28,326 nt of DNA from CAVVXX01 sp052389895. GTDB taxonomy: Bacteria > Pseudomonadota > Alphaproteobacteria > Micropepsales > Micropepsaceae. Shown here piece after piece: positions 8,405-16,446 of this stretch. The notes below the pieces were generated by a model. It did no database searches. It was given only the letters and a program-made list of their open reading frames with translations, and was not told the origin of the DNA. Position 1 is the stretch's first letter. Every line of letters begins with the position of its first letter. The translations under genes and the position numbers were made by a program. The DNA lies in contig JBQTHM010000016.1 of NCBI GenBank assembly GCA_052389895.1, positions 1 to 28,326 on the forward strand. Direction: 5' to 3'.

Positions 8405-9508
8405 TCAGTACCTGGCGGCAAGCAGGATTGTCTGAATCAGTTCAGCGTAGGAAAGCCCCGCCTGCTGCGCAGAGGCCACGAGGCCACAGTTGAGGGCGAG
8501 AGAGGGGTTGGGATTTATTTCGAGGATGAAGGGGGTGCCCGAATCGTCCACGCGGAAATCCGCGCGCGCGTAGCCCGAAAGACCGAGCAGTGAAAACGAT
8601 TGCAGGGCGAGCCGGCTGAGCCGCGATTGGAGTTCGGGCGAAACGGTGCCGAACTTCCACACCGTGCGGCGGAATTCGGGCGAGGCTTCGTCCCACTTAG
8701 CGGTCGCGCCCATGATGCGCGGGCGCTCATCGTCCCAATTCTCGAACGCCATTTCGGCAACGGGAAGCGCGCGCGGCACACCCTCTTCCTCCAACACCGC
8801 CACGTTAAATTCGCGGCCCTCCACATATTCCTCGGCGAACCAGCGCCCGCCGAATGCGCGCGCGCATTCTTCGGCGCGCGCAATAACGGCGTCACGGCCG
8901 AGAACTACGGCCGCATCGTCAAGTCCGAGCGAAGAATCCTCGTCCACCGACTTCACGATCCAGCGGCGCTCATCCAGTCCGCGCCACTCCGGCGGCATGC
9001 TCCAGGCGGGCGTCGGCATGCCTGCGGCGGCGAATACGCGTTTTGCCAGCAGCTTGTCGCCCGCCAGGCCCATGGCCGCGGCGTCCGTCCCGGTGAAGCG
9101 CGTACCGAGCTCAGCCAGCATGGTGACGGCAAGGCCGGCATAGCTGCCCCTGCCCCACACCGCTTCCACAAGGTTGAACACGATATCGGGGCGTTCGCGT
9201 GCGATCAGCATGGCGAGCGCAGCGCGGTCAGCCTTGAAGGGCGCAAGCGACACGCGGTGGCGCCTGGCGCGCAGCGCATCGGAAATGCTGCCAGCCTGCC
9301 TGAGGGTATCCAACTCGTCGGCCGGCGCTCCGGGGCCGACGTCGGAATGGAGGATGAGGACTTTGAGCCCCCTCCGCGGCGCCTCGCGCCGCACCTCCCC
9401 GAAAGGGAGAGAAAGACTTCCCCTAATGCTCCCCCTTTGGGAAAGCTGCCCGGCGAAGCGCTTACGCGGGGCCGGGTCGAGAGGGTGTTTGCGTGGGGCC
9501 GGTTTCAT
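8405..9508 (-). CDS. D-alanine-D-alanine ligase-like ATP-grasp enzyme (second ligase)
   Basis: The 367-residue protein starts at ATG 9508, overlapping the stop of the upstream ligase (ATGA), so translation is probably coupled. Core motifs are DIVFNLVEAVWGRGSYAG in the N-terminal domain, WIVKSVDEDSSLGLDD (nucleotide loop and Lys), EEYVEGREFNVAV, and FILEINPNPSL with the Glu/Asn metal ligands. ATP-grasp enzymes form an acyl-phosphate and join it to an amine or amino acid. The family-like part begins only at LKVLIL (residue 48); the first ~47 residues are basic and mostly encoded by repeat R4. A GTG at 9394 would give a 329-residue version. With kamA upstream, beta-lysine is a plausible substrate, but this is inference. 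Confidence 0.85.
   Translation of the reverse strand: MKPAPRKHPLDPAPRKRFAGQLSQRGSIRGSLSLPFGEVRREAPRRGLKVLILHSDVGPGAPADELDTLRQAGSISDALRARRHRVSLAPFKADRAALAMLIARERPDIVFNLVEAVWGRGSYAGLAVTMLAELGTRFTGTDAAAMGLAGDKLLAKRVFAAAGMPTPAWSMPPEWRGLDERRWIVKSVDEDSSLGLDDAAVVLGRDAVIARAEECARAFGGRWFAEEYVEGREFNVAVLEEEGVPRALPVAEMAFENWDDERPRIMGATAKWDEASPEFRRTVWKFGTVSPELQSRLSRLALQSFSLLGLSGYARADFRVDDSGTPFILEINPNPSLALNCGLVASAQQAGLSYAELIQTILLAARY
9368..9476. repeat. palindromic repeat, copy R4, inside the start of the second ATP-grasp gene
   Basis: It contains CCCCCTCCG, GGCGCCTCGCGCCG, CCTCCCC-GAAA-GGGAG and a second decayed hairpin CTCCCCC-TTT-GGGAAA. It is clearly the family seen at R5, but it lies within an open frame. 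Translated, it gives the unusual N-terminal residues about 12-47 of the second ligase. Confidence 0.75.
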
Positions 9509-10506
9509 GCGGCAGCGCGGCGGCGCACCAGTTCGGGGTGGCGCTTGAGAAAGGATTCGATGAAGAGGCCGATCAGCTCCTGATAAGTCACGCCGCGGTA
9601 CTTGGCGATGAAACAGAGGTCAGACCAGTCCGGCGTGATGCCAGCCAGGGGATTGACCTCAAGAAAATGGGGCTTGCCTTCGGCGTCGCAGCGGATGTCC
9701 ACGCGCCCGCCGTCGCGGCAGCGAAGCGCGCGCCAGGCCGCCAGCGCCACATCGCAGGCGGTGTCCGCCTCGGGCCCCTTGCCCTCGACGATTTGTACGC
9801 GGCCGATCCAGTCGGTCTTGTTCACATAGCCGTAGCCGGCACCGCAGTAATTGGCTTCCGGCACGATCTCAGTCGAGCCCAGCACCTTGGCGCCATCTCC
9901 GGTTCCGGTAATACCAACGGTAAACTCGCGGCCAGGCAGGAAGGCTTCCGCAAGAACCGGTTCGTCGAAGCGCTCGAGAAGCTCCTGCGCGACGGATTTG
10001 AGCTGGCGGGCGCTGGTCACACGCGACTTCTTGCCCACCCCCTTGCCCGACCCTTCCGCAACGGGCTTGAGGAAGAGCGGGAAAGGAAGGTTCACATTCT
10101 CGATATCCGCCTTGCGTTCGATGACAGCAAAGTCGGGCGTGGGAATGCCGTGGTCGCGCACAATGCGCTTGGCCCAGGACTTGTCGAGAGCGACGGCCAG
10201 CGTGAGTGGATCGGAAAACACATAGGGAATGCCGTAAGCATCGAGCAGCGCGGGAGCCTGTGCCTCGCGCGCGTAGCCCTTCAGCCCTTCACAGATGTTG
10301 AACACCGCATCCCAGCGGCCGCCGTGCGCGAGCGCCTGCGACAGCGCCTTGATATTGCCAACGCGCACCGGCTTGTGGCCGAGGGCTGCAAGCGCATCGC
10401 AGACAGCGGCAATCGTCACCTCCGGATCGAACTCGGCCGCGTCCTCCGGGTTCATACCCTGGGCGAGGTAGTCTTCACGTCTATCGAATGTGACGCCGAT
10501 GCGCAT
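9505..10506 (-). CDS. D-alanine-D-alanine ligase-like ATP-grasp enzyme (first ligase)
   Basis: The 333-residue protein starts MRIGVTFDRRED. Visible motifs are DAVFNICEGLKGYAREAQ (N-terminal domain, like the FNLxEG motif of Ddl), FLKPVAEGSGKGV (ATP-binding lysine and glycine loop), EAFLPGREFTVGI, and PHFLEVNPLAGIT with the conserved Glu and Asn metal ligands. All catalytic landmarks are intact. It is a paralogue, not a duplicate, of the following ligase: they differ throughout and have different substrate loops. It lies between kamA and the second ligase on the same strand. A housekeeping Ddl would normally sit among mur/fts genes, so a role outside peptidoglycan, perhaps joining beta-lysine to an amino acid or peptide, is likely but unproven. 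Confidence 0.88.
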   Translation of the reverse strand: MRIGVTFDRREDYLAQGMNPEDAAEFDPEVTIAAVCDALAALGHKPVRVGNIKALSQALAHGGRWDAVFNICEGLKGYAREAQAPALLDAYGIPYVFSDPLTLAVALDKSWAKRIVRDHGIPTPDFAVIERKADIENVNLPFPLFLKPVAEGSGKGVGKKSRVTSARQLKSVAQELLERFDEPVLAEAFLPGREFTVGITGTGDGAKVLGSTEIVPEANYCGAGYGYVNKTDWIGRVQIVEGKGPEADTACDVALAAWRALRCRDGGRVDIRCDAEGKPHFLEVNPLAGITPDWSDLCFIAKYRGVTYQELIGLFIESFLKRHPELVRRRAAA

Positions 10507-10517
10507 TAGGCGTTAGA

Positions 10518-10637
10518 CGAGGCCCCCTCTGTTTCGCTTCGCTCAGCACCTCCCCCAGAGGGGGAGGATGAAATCACGCAGGCACTGCTCATCCTCCCCC
10601 GTTGGGGGAGGTGGCGCGCAGCGCCGGAGGGGGCTCT
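10518..10637. repeat. palindromic intergenic repeat, copy R5
   Basis: This is the clearest copy. It has outer inverted ends GCCCCCTCTG and CCGGAGGGGGC, and two inner hairpins CCTCCCCC-AGA-GGGGGAGG and CCTCCCCC-GTT-GGGGGAGG. They are separated by a 30-base centre, and one shoulder has GCGCGCAGCGCC. It occupies nearly the whole gap between kamA and the first ATP-grasp gene, so it may form RNA hairpins within the operon transcript. Confidence 0.9.
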
Positions 10638-10642
10638 CACAA

Positions 10643-11980
10643 TCATTCGGCGGCCACAGCTTTTGCGCGGCGCAGCTGGCGCCGCTTTTCGGCACCCAAG
10701 GTCCCTTCAGGGTCCGGGTAGCGGTACACCTTGCCCTCGAAATTGCTTAGCAGAAGGTCGCCGCCCTCGCGCCCCACGACGCAATCGGGCGCCAATTGGA
10801 TCTTGCCGCCGCCCCCGGGCGCGTCCACGGCAAAAATCGGTGTCGCGTAGCCCGTGGTGTAGCCGCGCAGCGCCTTGATGATCTCGAGGCCCTTTTCCAC
10901 CGTGGTGCGGAAGTGACCTGAGCCCTGGATGGGATCGCACTGGAACAGGTAGTAGGGCCTGATGCGGCGCATGAGCATGGCCTGCATGAGCCGCTTCATC
11001 AGTTCGCAATCGTCGTTGACGCCCTTTAGCAGCACGGTCTGCGCGCCAAGCGGAATCCCCGCATCCGCAAGGCGCGCCGTGGATTCCGTCGCCTCCGGCG
11101 TCAACTCGTTCGGGTGCAGAATGTGCAAACTCATCCAGAGCGGATGGTGTTTGCGCAACATCTTCACCAGGTCCTTGGTGATCCGCTGCGGCAGCACGAT
11201 GGGAACCTTTGTCCCGATGCGCAAAAATTCGACGTGCTTCATCGCGCGCAGGCGGGAGAGCAAGTAATCCAGCTTGTCGTCGCCGATGGTGAGCGGGTCG
11301 CCGCCCGAAAGCAGAACGTCACGAACTTCCGTATGCTCTTCGATATAAACCAGCGCCTTGTCCCACTGGCGCACGGAGAACTGATATTCGCCGCCGGGAT
11401 TGCCCACCATGCGCGAGCGCGTGCAATAGCGGCAATAGGTCGAGCAGGTGCCGGTGGTGAGGAACAGCACCCGGTCGGGATAGCGATGCACGAGGCCGGG
11501 CGCCACGGTGTCATGGTCCTCGCCCAAGGGATCGCTGTCCTCGCCGGGAAGCCGCACGTATTCGTCGCGCACCATAATGTGCGTTCGGCGAAGCCCTTCC
11601 ATGGGATCTTCGCGATCCATGATGCTCGCGTAATAGGGCGTTATGCCGACGGGAAGCGAACCCGTGTGCATCAGCACGGCGGCGCGTTCGTCTTCCGACA
11701 GTTTGAAGATGCGCTCAAGCTCGGAGAGCGAGCGGATGCGCGCACGCATCTGCCAGCGCCAGTCGTTCCATTCGGCGGTCGTCGTGCCGGGATAAAACCG
11801 GCGGTAAAATGCGCGCGCGGACGCACTCACTGGAAACCGGAGCAATTTTTTCCGCGCAGATTCGAATTTCGTGCCGAGGCTGTTTGCGGGAGGAACTGAA
11901 CCGGTAACGGCGGCCGGTTTGAGGCGGTCGCGCCTCGCGGCGGAACGCTCGTCGCGTCCACGCCACAGATGAAGGTTCAT
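10643..11980 (-). CDS. kamA: L-lysine 2,3-aminomutase (radical SAM/PLP)
   Basis: This enzyme moves the amino group of L-lysine from C2 to C3, giving L-beta-lysine. From ATG 11980 the protein has 445 residues. TGTCSTYCRYC (Cys179, 183, 186) binds the SAM-cleaving 4Fe-4S cluster, SGGDPL follows, and VDAPGGGGK carries the PLP lysine (Lys393). The two aspartates that hold lysine in clostridial KAM are present in QCD (Asp349) and VDAP (Asp386), which argues against a glutamate aminomutase. The length and PGGGGK motif resemble true KAM rather than the shorter EpmB. The start at 11980 has GAGAGGA close by; 12028 is an alternative. It heads a probable operon with two ATP-grasp ligases. efp and epmA are not nearby. 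Confidence 0.88.
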   Translation of the reverse strand: MNLHLWRGRDERSAARRDRLKPAAVTGSVPPANSLGTKFESARKKLLRFPVSASARAFYRRFYPGTTTAEWNDWRWQMRARIRSLSELERIFKLSEDERAAVLMHTGSLPVGITPYYASIMDREDPMEGLRRTHIMVRDEYVRLPGEDSDPLGEDHDTVAPGLVHRYPDRVLFLTTGTCSTYCRYCTRSRMVGNPGGEYQFSVRQWDKALVYIEEHTEVRDVLLSGGDPLTIGDDKLDYLLSRLRAMKHVEFLRIGTKVPIVLPQRITKDLVKMLRKHHPLWMSLHILHPNELTPEATESTARLADAGIPLGAQTVLLKGVNDDCELMKRLMQAMLMRRIRPYYLFQCDPIQGSGHFRTTVEKGLEIIKALRGYTTGYATPIFAVDAPGGGGKIQLAPDCVVGREGGDLLLSNFEGKVYRYPDPEGTLGAEKRRQLRRAKAVAAE

Positions 11981-12140
11981 ATTCCTCTCATGAAACGCTT
12001 CACGGTGCCGGACCTCGGCCGCCCCCAAGACGTACCCATCAAACGGTCCGTCAGCTTCAAACGATAATTAGAAGGGCAATGATGGCCGTCAAGAGAAAAA
12101 GAGCGACGAGGGGGGGGCGATGCACGTGATGATGAATGCA

Positions 12141-13616
12141 TCAATCGCCTTCGATGCGATCCCGATCCGATACAGGACGATACCCTTCGGCCTCGTAAAG
12201 AAGGGTCACACGCTTCTTGCCACCCCCAAGGTCCGCGACGAATTCCCGACTGAGTCGCGCGCGTGCGAAGGACGCCGGCGGCGCATCGGGCCTAGCCTTT
12301 TCGGTGACAAGAAGCACGCGCCCCGCATGGGCCGCAGTAAGGGGAAGGGTCATCTCGAAATGGTTGGCGACCCGCAGGTCGCGATTCCAGATAAGGATGG
12401 GGATGCTTCTGGGCCGCGCGTAGTAAAGAAGCGCGGCAATGACACTGCGGTTGTCGGTAACTATCGCCTCATAACCCTGCGATGCCTCGAGGGCGACAAC
12501 TGCTCCCAGCTCGTGCCATCCCTTTACCCGCTTGTAAGCATTGGCAAATCCCGCCTCTACGGCAAGCGCGGGCGAGGCCACGAAGGCCATCAAGGCGAGC
12601 GCAACGATGCTGTTGAAGGCGAGCGAGGCGATGAGCGCCCCGCCTCGCCAGAGCTTCATCAGGGCATGAACGGCAAGCGGTGTCGCCGCGACATAGGCGG
12701 CGGCCGCCCAGTTGGCATTGGCCTCGGCGATGAGGGCCTGACCCATGATGACGAGGATGGGGGGGAGCGAGAGTAGGAGAAGAAGCAGCGAGGCCTGGCT
12801 GTGGTCCTGCCCCCGCACGATGCGCCAGACCGCGTAGAGGTAGCCCGCCATCAGAATGGGCCCGAAGACCCCGAACTGGCCCAGCAGGAATTCGAAGGGG
12901 TGGAGAGGAGCTAGCGCGCCCCGCTGCCAGTCCGCATTGCTTGCGGTGTGGGTAACCGTGGCGAAGGCATGCTGGACGTTCCAAACGAGGTTGGGGAGGA
13001 AGATGAAGAGAGCGATGAGGGCGATGGCGGCGCCCCTCAAGCTCAGGAACAGTCTGCGCGATTCGGGGATGATGAGTGTCGTCAGCGCCACACCCAGGAC
13101 GAAATACAGCATGGCGTATTTCGCGAGCAGGCCGAAGCCAATCGCGACTCCGCAGAGCACGGCCCAGCCATATCCCCTGCCCCGCATGGCCTTGAGGAAC
13201 GCATAGAGCGCGGCCGACCAGAAGAAGAGCAACGGCACGTCGGTTGAGATCAAGCCGGCCGAGTAGGCGACGCCCGGCGTCGTGATGTAGGCAAGCGCCG
13301 ACCACATGCCGGCGCGCCCGTCGTAAAGCAGCTTGGCGATGGCAAAGAGGATAAGAGCGGTCGCGCCGTGCAACAGCGGCGAGGCGACACGGATGCAGGC
13401 TTCGCCTTCGCCGCAAACGGAAGTTACGCCCGCAATCAGCCAAGCGATAAGCGGCGGCTTGGAGAAATAGCCCCAGTCGAGATTGACCGACCACCACCAG
13501 TACTGCGCCTCGTCGGGATAAAGATCGAGCGGCGAGACAACGAGCACAATCACCCGCGCAAACGTGACCGCCGCGACAACTGCCGTCGCAATCCAGAATG
13601 CGCGCGACTCGCTCAG
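12141..13616 (-). CDS. GT39/ArnT-like membrane glycosyltransferase with probable CTG start
   Basis: This is a polytopic membrane protein of the dolichyl/undecaprenyl-phosphate-sugar transferase superfamily. The diagnostic acidic loop is near the N-terminus (SPLDLYPDEAQYWWW), and KPPLIAWL and about ten hydrophobic helices follow. Such enzymes transfer a sugar from a lipid carrier to lipid A or other periplasmic acceptors. With the GTG at 13553 (470 residues) the first helix is cut in half. Extending 21 codons to CTG at 13616 restores a full helix (AFWIATAVVAAVTFARVIVLVV). That CTG has GGAGG (13628-13624) seven bases upstream and overlaps the previous stop as CTGA. No ATG, GTG or TTG exists between. 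Confidence 0.85.
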   Translation of the reverse strand: MSESRAFWIATAVVAAVTFARVIVLVVSPLDLYPDEAQYWWWSVNLDWGYFSKPPLIAWLIAGVTSVCGEGEACIRVASPLLHGATALILFAIAKLLYDGRAGMWSALAYITTPGVAYSAGLISTDVPLLFFWSAALYAFLKAMRGRGYGWAVLCGVAIGFGLLAKYAMLYFVLGVALTTLIIPESRRLFLSLRGAAIALIALFIFLPNLVWNVQHAFATVTHTASNADWQRGALAPLHPFEFLLGQFGVFGPILMAGYLYAVWRIVRGQDHSQASLLLLLLSLPPILVIMGQALIAEANANWAAAAYVAATPLAVHALMKLWRGGALIASLAFNSIVALALMAFVASPALAVEAGFANAYKRVKGWHELGAVVALEASQGYEAIVTDNRSVIAALLYYARPRSIPILIWNRDLRVANHFEMTLPLTAAHAGRVLLVTEKARPDAPPASFARARLSREFVADLGGGKKRVTLLYEAEGYRPVSDRDRIEGD

Positions 13617-15256
13617 GGCCTCGCCTCCGAAATTCTGTACAAGGTCACGTGCGCCGGGCGCCCGCGGGAATAATTGAGGCCGTCAATTTCTTCCAGCGCT
13701 TGCGCCTGGGCGCCCTTCGCGCGCACGGCATCAAGAAACCTTTGCTGCTGCCGCTTTTCCACCAGCGCAAGGCCGCCGGCGACCGCTTCGGCAATCGTTT
13801 TGCCGCGAGCAATGCGCGTGTCCGTGCCAAGAAGAAAAATCAAGCTGGGTTCGCTATAGCCGCTGACCAATACAGGTGAATCATCCTGCTGCCGATGCTG
13901 CTGCACCGCTTCGTACAGCCGCGGCGACAGCCAGAGCTGCTGCAGGCGCGGCGCCGTGCCCAGGCCGCCGAACGTATAGAGCACGAGTGCTGCTATGGCG
14001 CCCGCCAGCACTGCCTCGGTGATGCGCTTGCGCAGCGCAAGCACAACCGCGGCCGAAATGCCGGCGAGGCCGACGGCCGCGCCAGCGTGCAGCCAGAGCG
14101 AACTGCCATAGCCGAAATGATTAGGCGCAAAGGCAACGATCCAGGCGAGAACCGCACCCGCCAGTGCAAACAGCGCGATGGAGATGACACGGGCGACGCG
14201 TTCATCCTTTCCTTCCATCAGCCAGATGGCCGACAGCATTGCCAGCGCCGGGAACGCGGGCAACACGTAATGGGGCAGTTTCGTCGGTGCGATTTCGAAG
14301 GCAAGCCACACGACCGCCGCCCAAACGAGGAGAAAACGGATCGCGGGTTCGGCCCGCCGCCGTATCCCGGCGACGACGGCGGGGACAAGAAGCAGCGCCG
14401 CCGGCCAAAAGGTGAAACCCGCCAGCAGCGTGTGATAGCCGGGCGGTCCGCCATGCATTTCCTCGCCACCCATGATCTTGGCGCCGAAATCCTTGCCCAG
14501 CGCGCGGGCGAAAAACTCCCCGTTGCTTTCGACGGCGATGGCGGCAAGCCAGGGCAGCACGACGAGGAGTGATAGCGACGCGCCCCAAAGCGGGCGCGTA
14601 CGGGCGAGCCACTTCCAGTCGCGGTCCCATAAGGAGAGGACGATCGCGGAAACGCCCGCGATGAGAATGAGCACCGGTCCCTTGACCAGGATTCCGAAAC
14701 CGAGCGCGGCCCAGCCTGCCAACGCCAGTGCTAAGCGCGGCGGCGGCGCCGCGTCTCGCGCGCTTAGATAAGCCCGCATCAGCACGCCCAGCGCGGCCAC
14801 GGTAGCGGCAAGCAGGACCGCATCCGTTTTGGCGATCTTGGCTTCGGCGGCAAGAAGCGCGGTAAGGCCCAGCAAGGCCGCGGCAGTAAACGCCGTTTCG
14901 CGCGAGGTAAAGCCGCGAGCGGCCCAATAAGTCAGCGCAACAGCCGCGAACGCGCCCAGCAGCGACGGCAGGCGATAGGGCCAGATGGTGTTGCGCGGCG
15001 GATCGCTCAACAGCGCCGCCGACGCCGCCTGCAACCAGTAAATGCCCGCAGGCTTGGCATAGCGCGCCTCGGTGCCGAAGCGGATGTCGATGTAATTGCC
15101 GCTTTCGATCATCTGCTTGCTGGCCTGGGCAAAGCGGCTCTCGTCGCGATCGAGGGGAGGGAGCGTGAAAAACCCTGGCAGCCACGCAATGAAGCAGAGC
15201 AGAGATAGGATGGTTAGCGGGCGCCGCGCGGCTGCGCCCAGAATCTCCTTGCCCAT
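13613..15256 (-). CDS. GT39/ArnT-like membrane glycosyltransferase
   Basis: From ATG 15256 (MGKEILGAA) the product has 547 residues with about 11-12 hydrophobic helices. The signature LPPLDRDESRFAQASKQM follows the first helix and contains the acidic residues expected to act in catalysis. AKPAGIYWLQA matches the family's next conserved stretch. The C-terminal 130 residues are more soluble and probably periplasmic. The role is transfer of a sugar from a polyprenyl phosphate to an outer-envelope acceptor; ArnT, which adds aminoarabinose to lipid A, is the best-known relative, but substrate cannot be inferred. The longer open frame to 15778 lies opposite the GT2 gene and is rejected. It is divergent from the GT2/LAB_N pair, whose product would make the lipid-linked donor. 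Confidence 0.9.
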   Translation of the reverse strand: MGKEILGAAARRPLTILSLLCFIAWLPGFFTLPPLDRDESRFAQASKQMIESGNYIDIRFGTEARYAKPAGIYWLQAASAALLSDPPRNTIWPYRLPSLLGAFAAVALTYWAARGFTSRETAFTAAALLGLTALLAAEAKIAKTDAVLLAATVAALGVLMRAYLSARDAAPPPRLALALAGWAALGFGILVKGPVLILIAGVSAIVLSLWDRDWKWLARTRPLWGASLSLLVVLPWLAAIAVESNGEFFARALGKDFGAKIMGGEEMHGGPPGYHTLLAGFTFWPAALLLVPAVVAGIRRRAEPAIRFLLVWAAVVWLAFEIAPTKLPHYVLPAFPALAMLSAIWLMEGKDERVARVISIALFALAGAVLAWIVAFAPNHFGYGSSLWLHAGAAVGLAGISAAVVLALRKRITEAVLAGAIAALVLYTFGGLGTAPRLQQLWLSPRLYEAVQQHRQQDDSPVLVSGYSEPSLIFLLGTDTRIARGKTIAEAVAGGLALVEKRQQQRFLDAVRAKGAQAQALEEIDGLNYSRGRPAHVTLYRISEARP

Positions 15257-15350
15257 GCGCGCACACTCGCCTATTCGGCCCTGCTTTTGAAAGGGGCGCA
15301 CGGCCTGTATAAGGCGCGTCAGCCCGAACGGGCCGGGAGAATCCGGGCAA

Positions 15351-16079
15351 GTGCAGGACAAGATCGGGGTTTCGGTGGTCGTGCCGGTCAAAGACGAGGC
15401 CGACAACGTGGCGCCGCTCGCGCGCGAAATCGCGGCAGCGCTCAAAAGTGAACCCGCACATGAAATCATTTTCGTTGACGACGGCTCGACCGACGGCACG
15501 AAGGAAAAACTGCTGGCGCTTCGGGGCGAAATTTCGTCATTGCGCGTGATTGTGCACGCCAGGAACGCCGGGCAAAGCCGAGCGATTCGCACCGGCGTGC
15601 GCGCCGCGCACGCACCCATTGTGGTGACCTTGGACGGCGACGGGCAGAACGACCCCGCCGACATTCCCAAGGTGCTTGCGCCCCTGCGCGCGGGCGGGCC
15701 GAAGCTCGCGATGGTGTCCGGCGTGCGCGCGAAACGGCACGACGATTTCATCCGCCGGCTTTCCTCGCGCGTGGGCAACGGCGTGCGGCAATGGGCGCTG
15801 AAGGATGGCTGCCCGGATGTGGGCTGCAGCCTGAAGGCGTTCCGGCGCGATGCCTATCTCGCCCTTCCCTTTTTCGACCACCTGCACCGCTTCGTCATCG
15901 CGTTGATGCGCCGCGAAGGCTATGACGTCGCGTTCGTGGACGTGAACCACAGGCCGCGCCTGCGGGGCACATCGAAGTACAATATGCGCAACCGGGCATT
16001 TGTGGGGCTGACGGATATTGCCGGTGTGCTGTGGCTGAAACAGCGCTTCCGCGAACCGGTCGAGGCGAAGGAACTGTAG
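15351..16079 (+). CDS. GT2 glycosyltransferase, DPM1/ArnC-like polyprenyl-phosphate sugar synthase
   Basis: The 242-residue protein has a GT-A fold. SVVVPVKDEADNV (8-20) starts the nucleotide-binding domain, EIIFVDDGSTDGT contains the first Asp pair, and VTLDGDGQNDPADI is the metal-binding DxD region. RFVIALMRREGY and VNHRPRLRGTSKYNMRNR match the dolichol-phosphate mannosyltransferase group, which attaches a sugar to a polyprenyl phosphate at the membrane. No C-terminal membrane helices are present, so it probably associates through its partner. The start is GTG. The stop TAG at 16077-16079 is directly followed by the ATG of the LAB_N gene, a tight two-gene operon. Together with the GT39 enzymes it likely forms one envelope-glycosylation route. 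Confidence 0.92.
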   Translation: MQDKIGVSVVVPVKDEADNVAPLAREIAAALKSEPAHEIIFVDDGSTDGTKEKLLALRGEISSLRVIVHARNAGQSRAIRTGVRAAHAPIVVTLDGDGQNDPADIPKVLAPLRAGGPKLAMVSGVRAKRHDDFIRRLSSRVGNGVRQWALKDGCPDVGCSLKAFRRDAYLALPFFDHLHRFVIALMRREGYDVAFVDVNHRPRLRGTSKYNMRNRAFVGLTDIAGVLWLKQRFREPVEAKEL

Positions 16080-16409
16080 ATGACGTATCTGTTCACGTGG
16101 TTCACGCTCGAGCACGCTTGGGTGCTGGTGGGCTTTCTGGGCCAGGCGCTGTTCGCTTCGCGCTTCATCATCCAGTGGTTCCGCAGCGAGCTGGTGGGCC
16201 GCAGCGTGATACCGGTGGCGTTCTGGTGGTGCAGCCTTTCGGGCGGAATCGTGCTGGGCGCGTACGCGGTCTACAAGCTGGACCCGGTTTTCATCACCGG
16301 CCAGGCGACGGGACTGATCGTCTATTCGCGCAATCTTTATCTGATCTATCGCGAGCGCGCGCTGGCGCGCGAAGCGGCCGCCGCGGGTCAGGCTTCCCCC
16401 CCCGCGTAA
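16080..16409 (+). CDS. LAB_N-domain (lipid A biosynthesis N-terminal-like) small membrane protein
   Basis: The 109-residue protein has three hydrophobic helices and the LAB_N pattern GFLGQALFASRFIIQWFRSE, followed by VIPVAFWWCSLSGG and an R-N-L-Y-L-I-Y end. This domain occurs alone or fused to LpxB-related proteins and is often next to DPM1-type GT2 enzymes in Proteobacteria. It is likely a membrane partner in lipid-linked sugar or lipid A modification. Its biochemical activity is not established. It begins at the base after the GT2 stop, so the two are certainly cotranscribed. Confidence 0.9.
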   Translation: MTYLFTWFTLEHAWVLVGFLGQALFASRFIIQWFRSELVGRSVIPVAFWWCSLSGGIVLGAYAVYKLDPVFITGQATGLIVYSRNLYLIYRERALAREAAAAGQASPPA

Positions 16410-16446
16410 CGGCCGCTACGCGAATTCCGAGTTCGGGCGTTCGCGT

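Noticed and set aside
15257..15778. Extension of the GT39 frame upstream of 15256
   Set aside because: It lies opposite the GT2 gene, which has clear catalytic motifs, and its residues are unlike any GT39 N-terminus.
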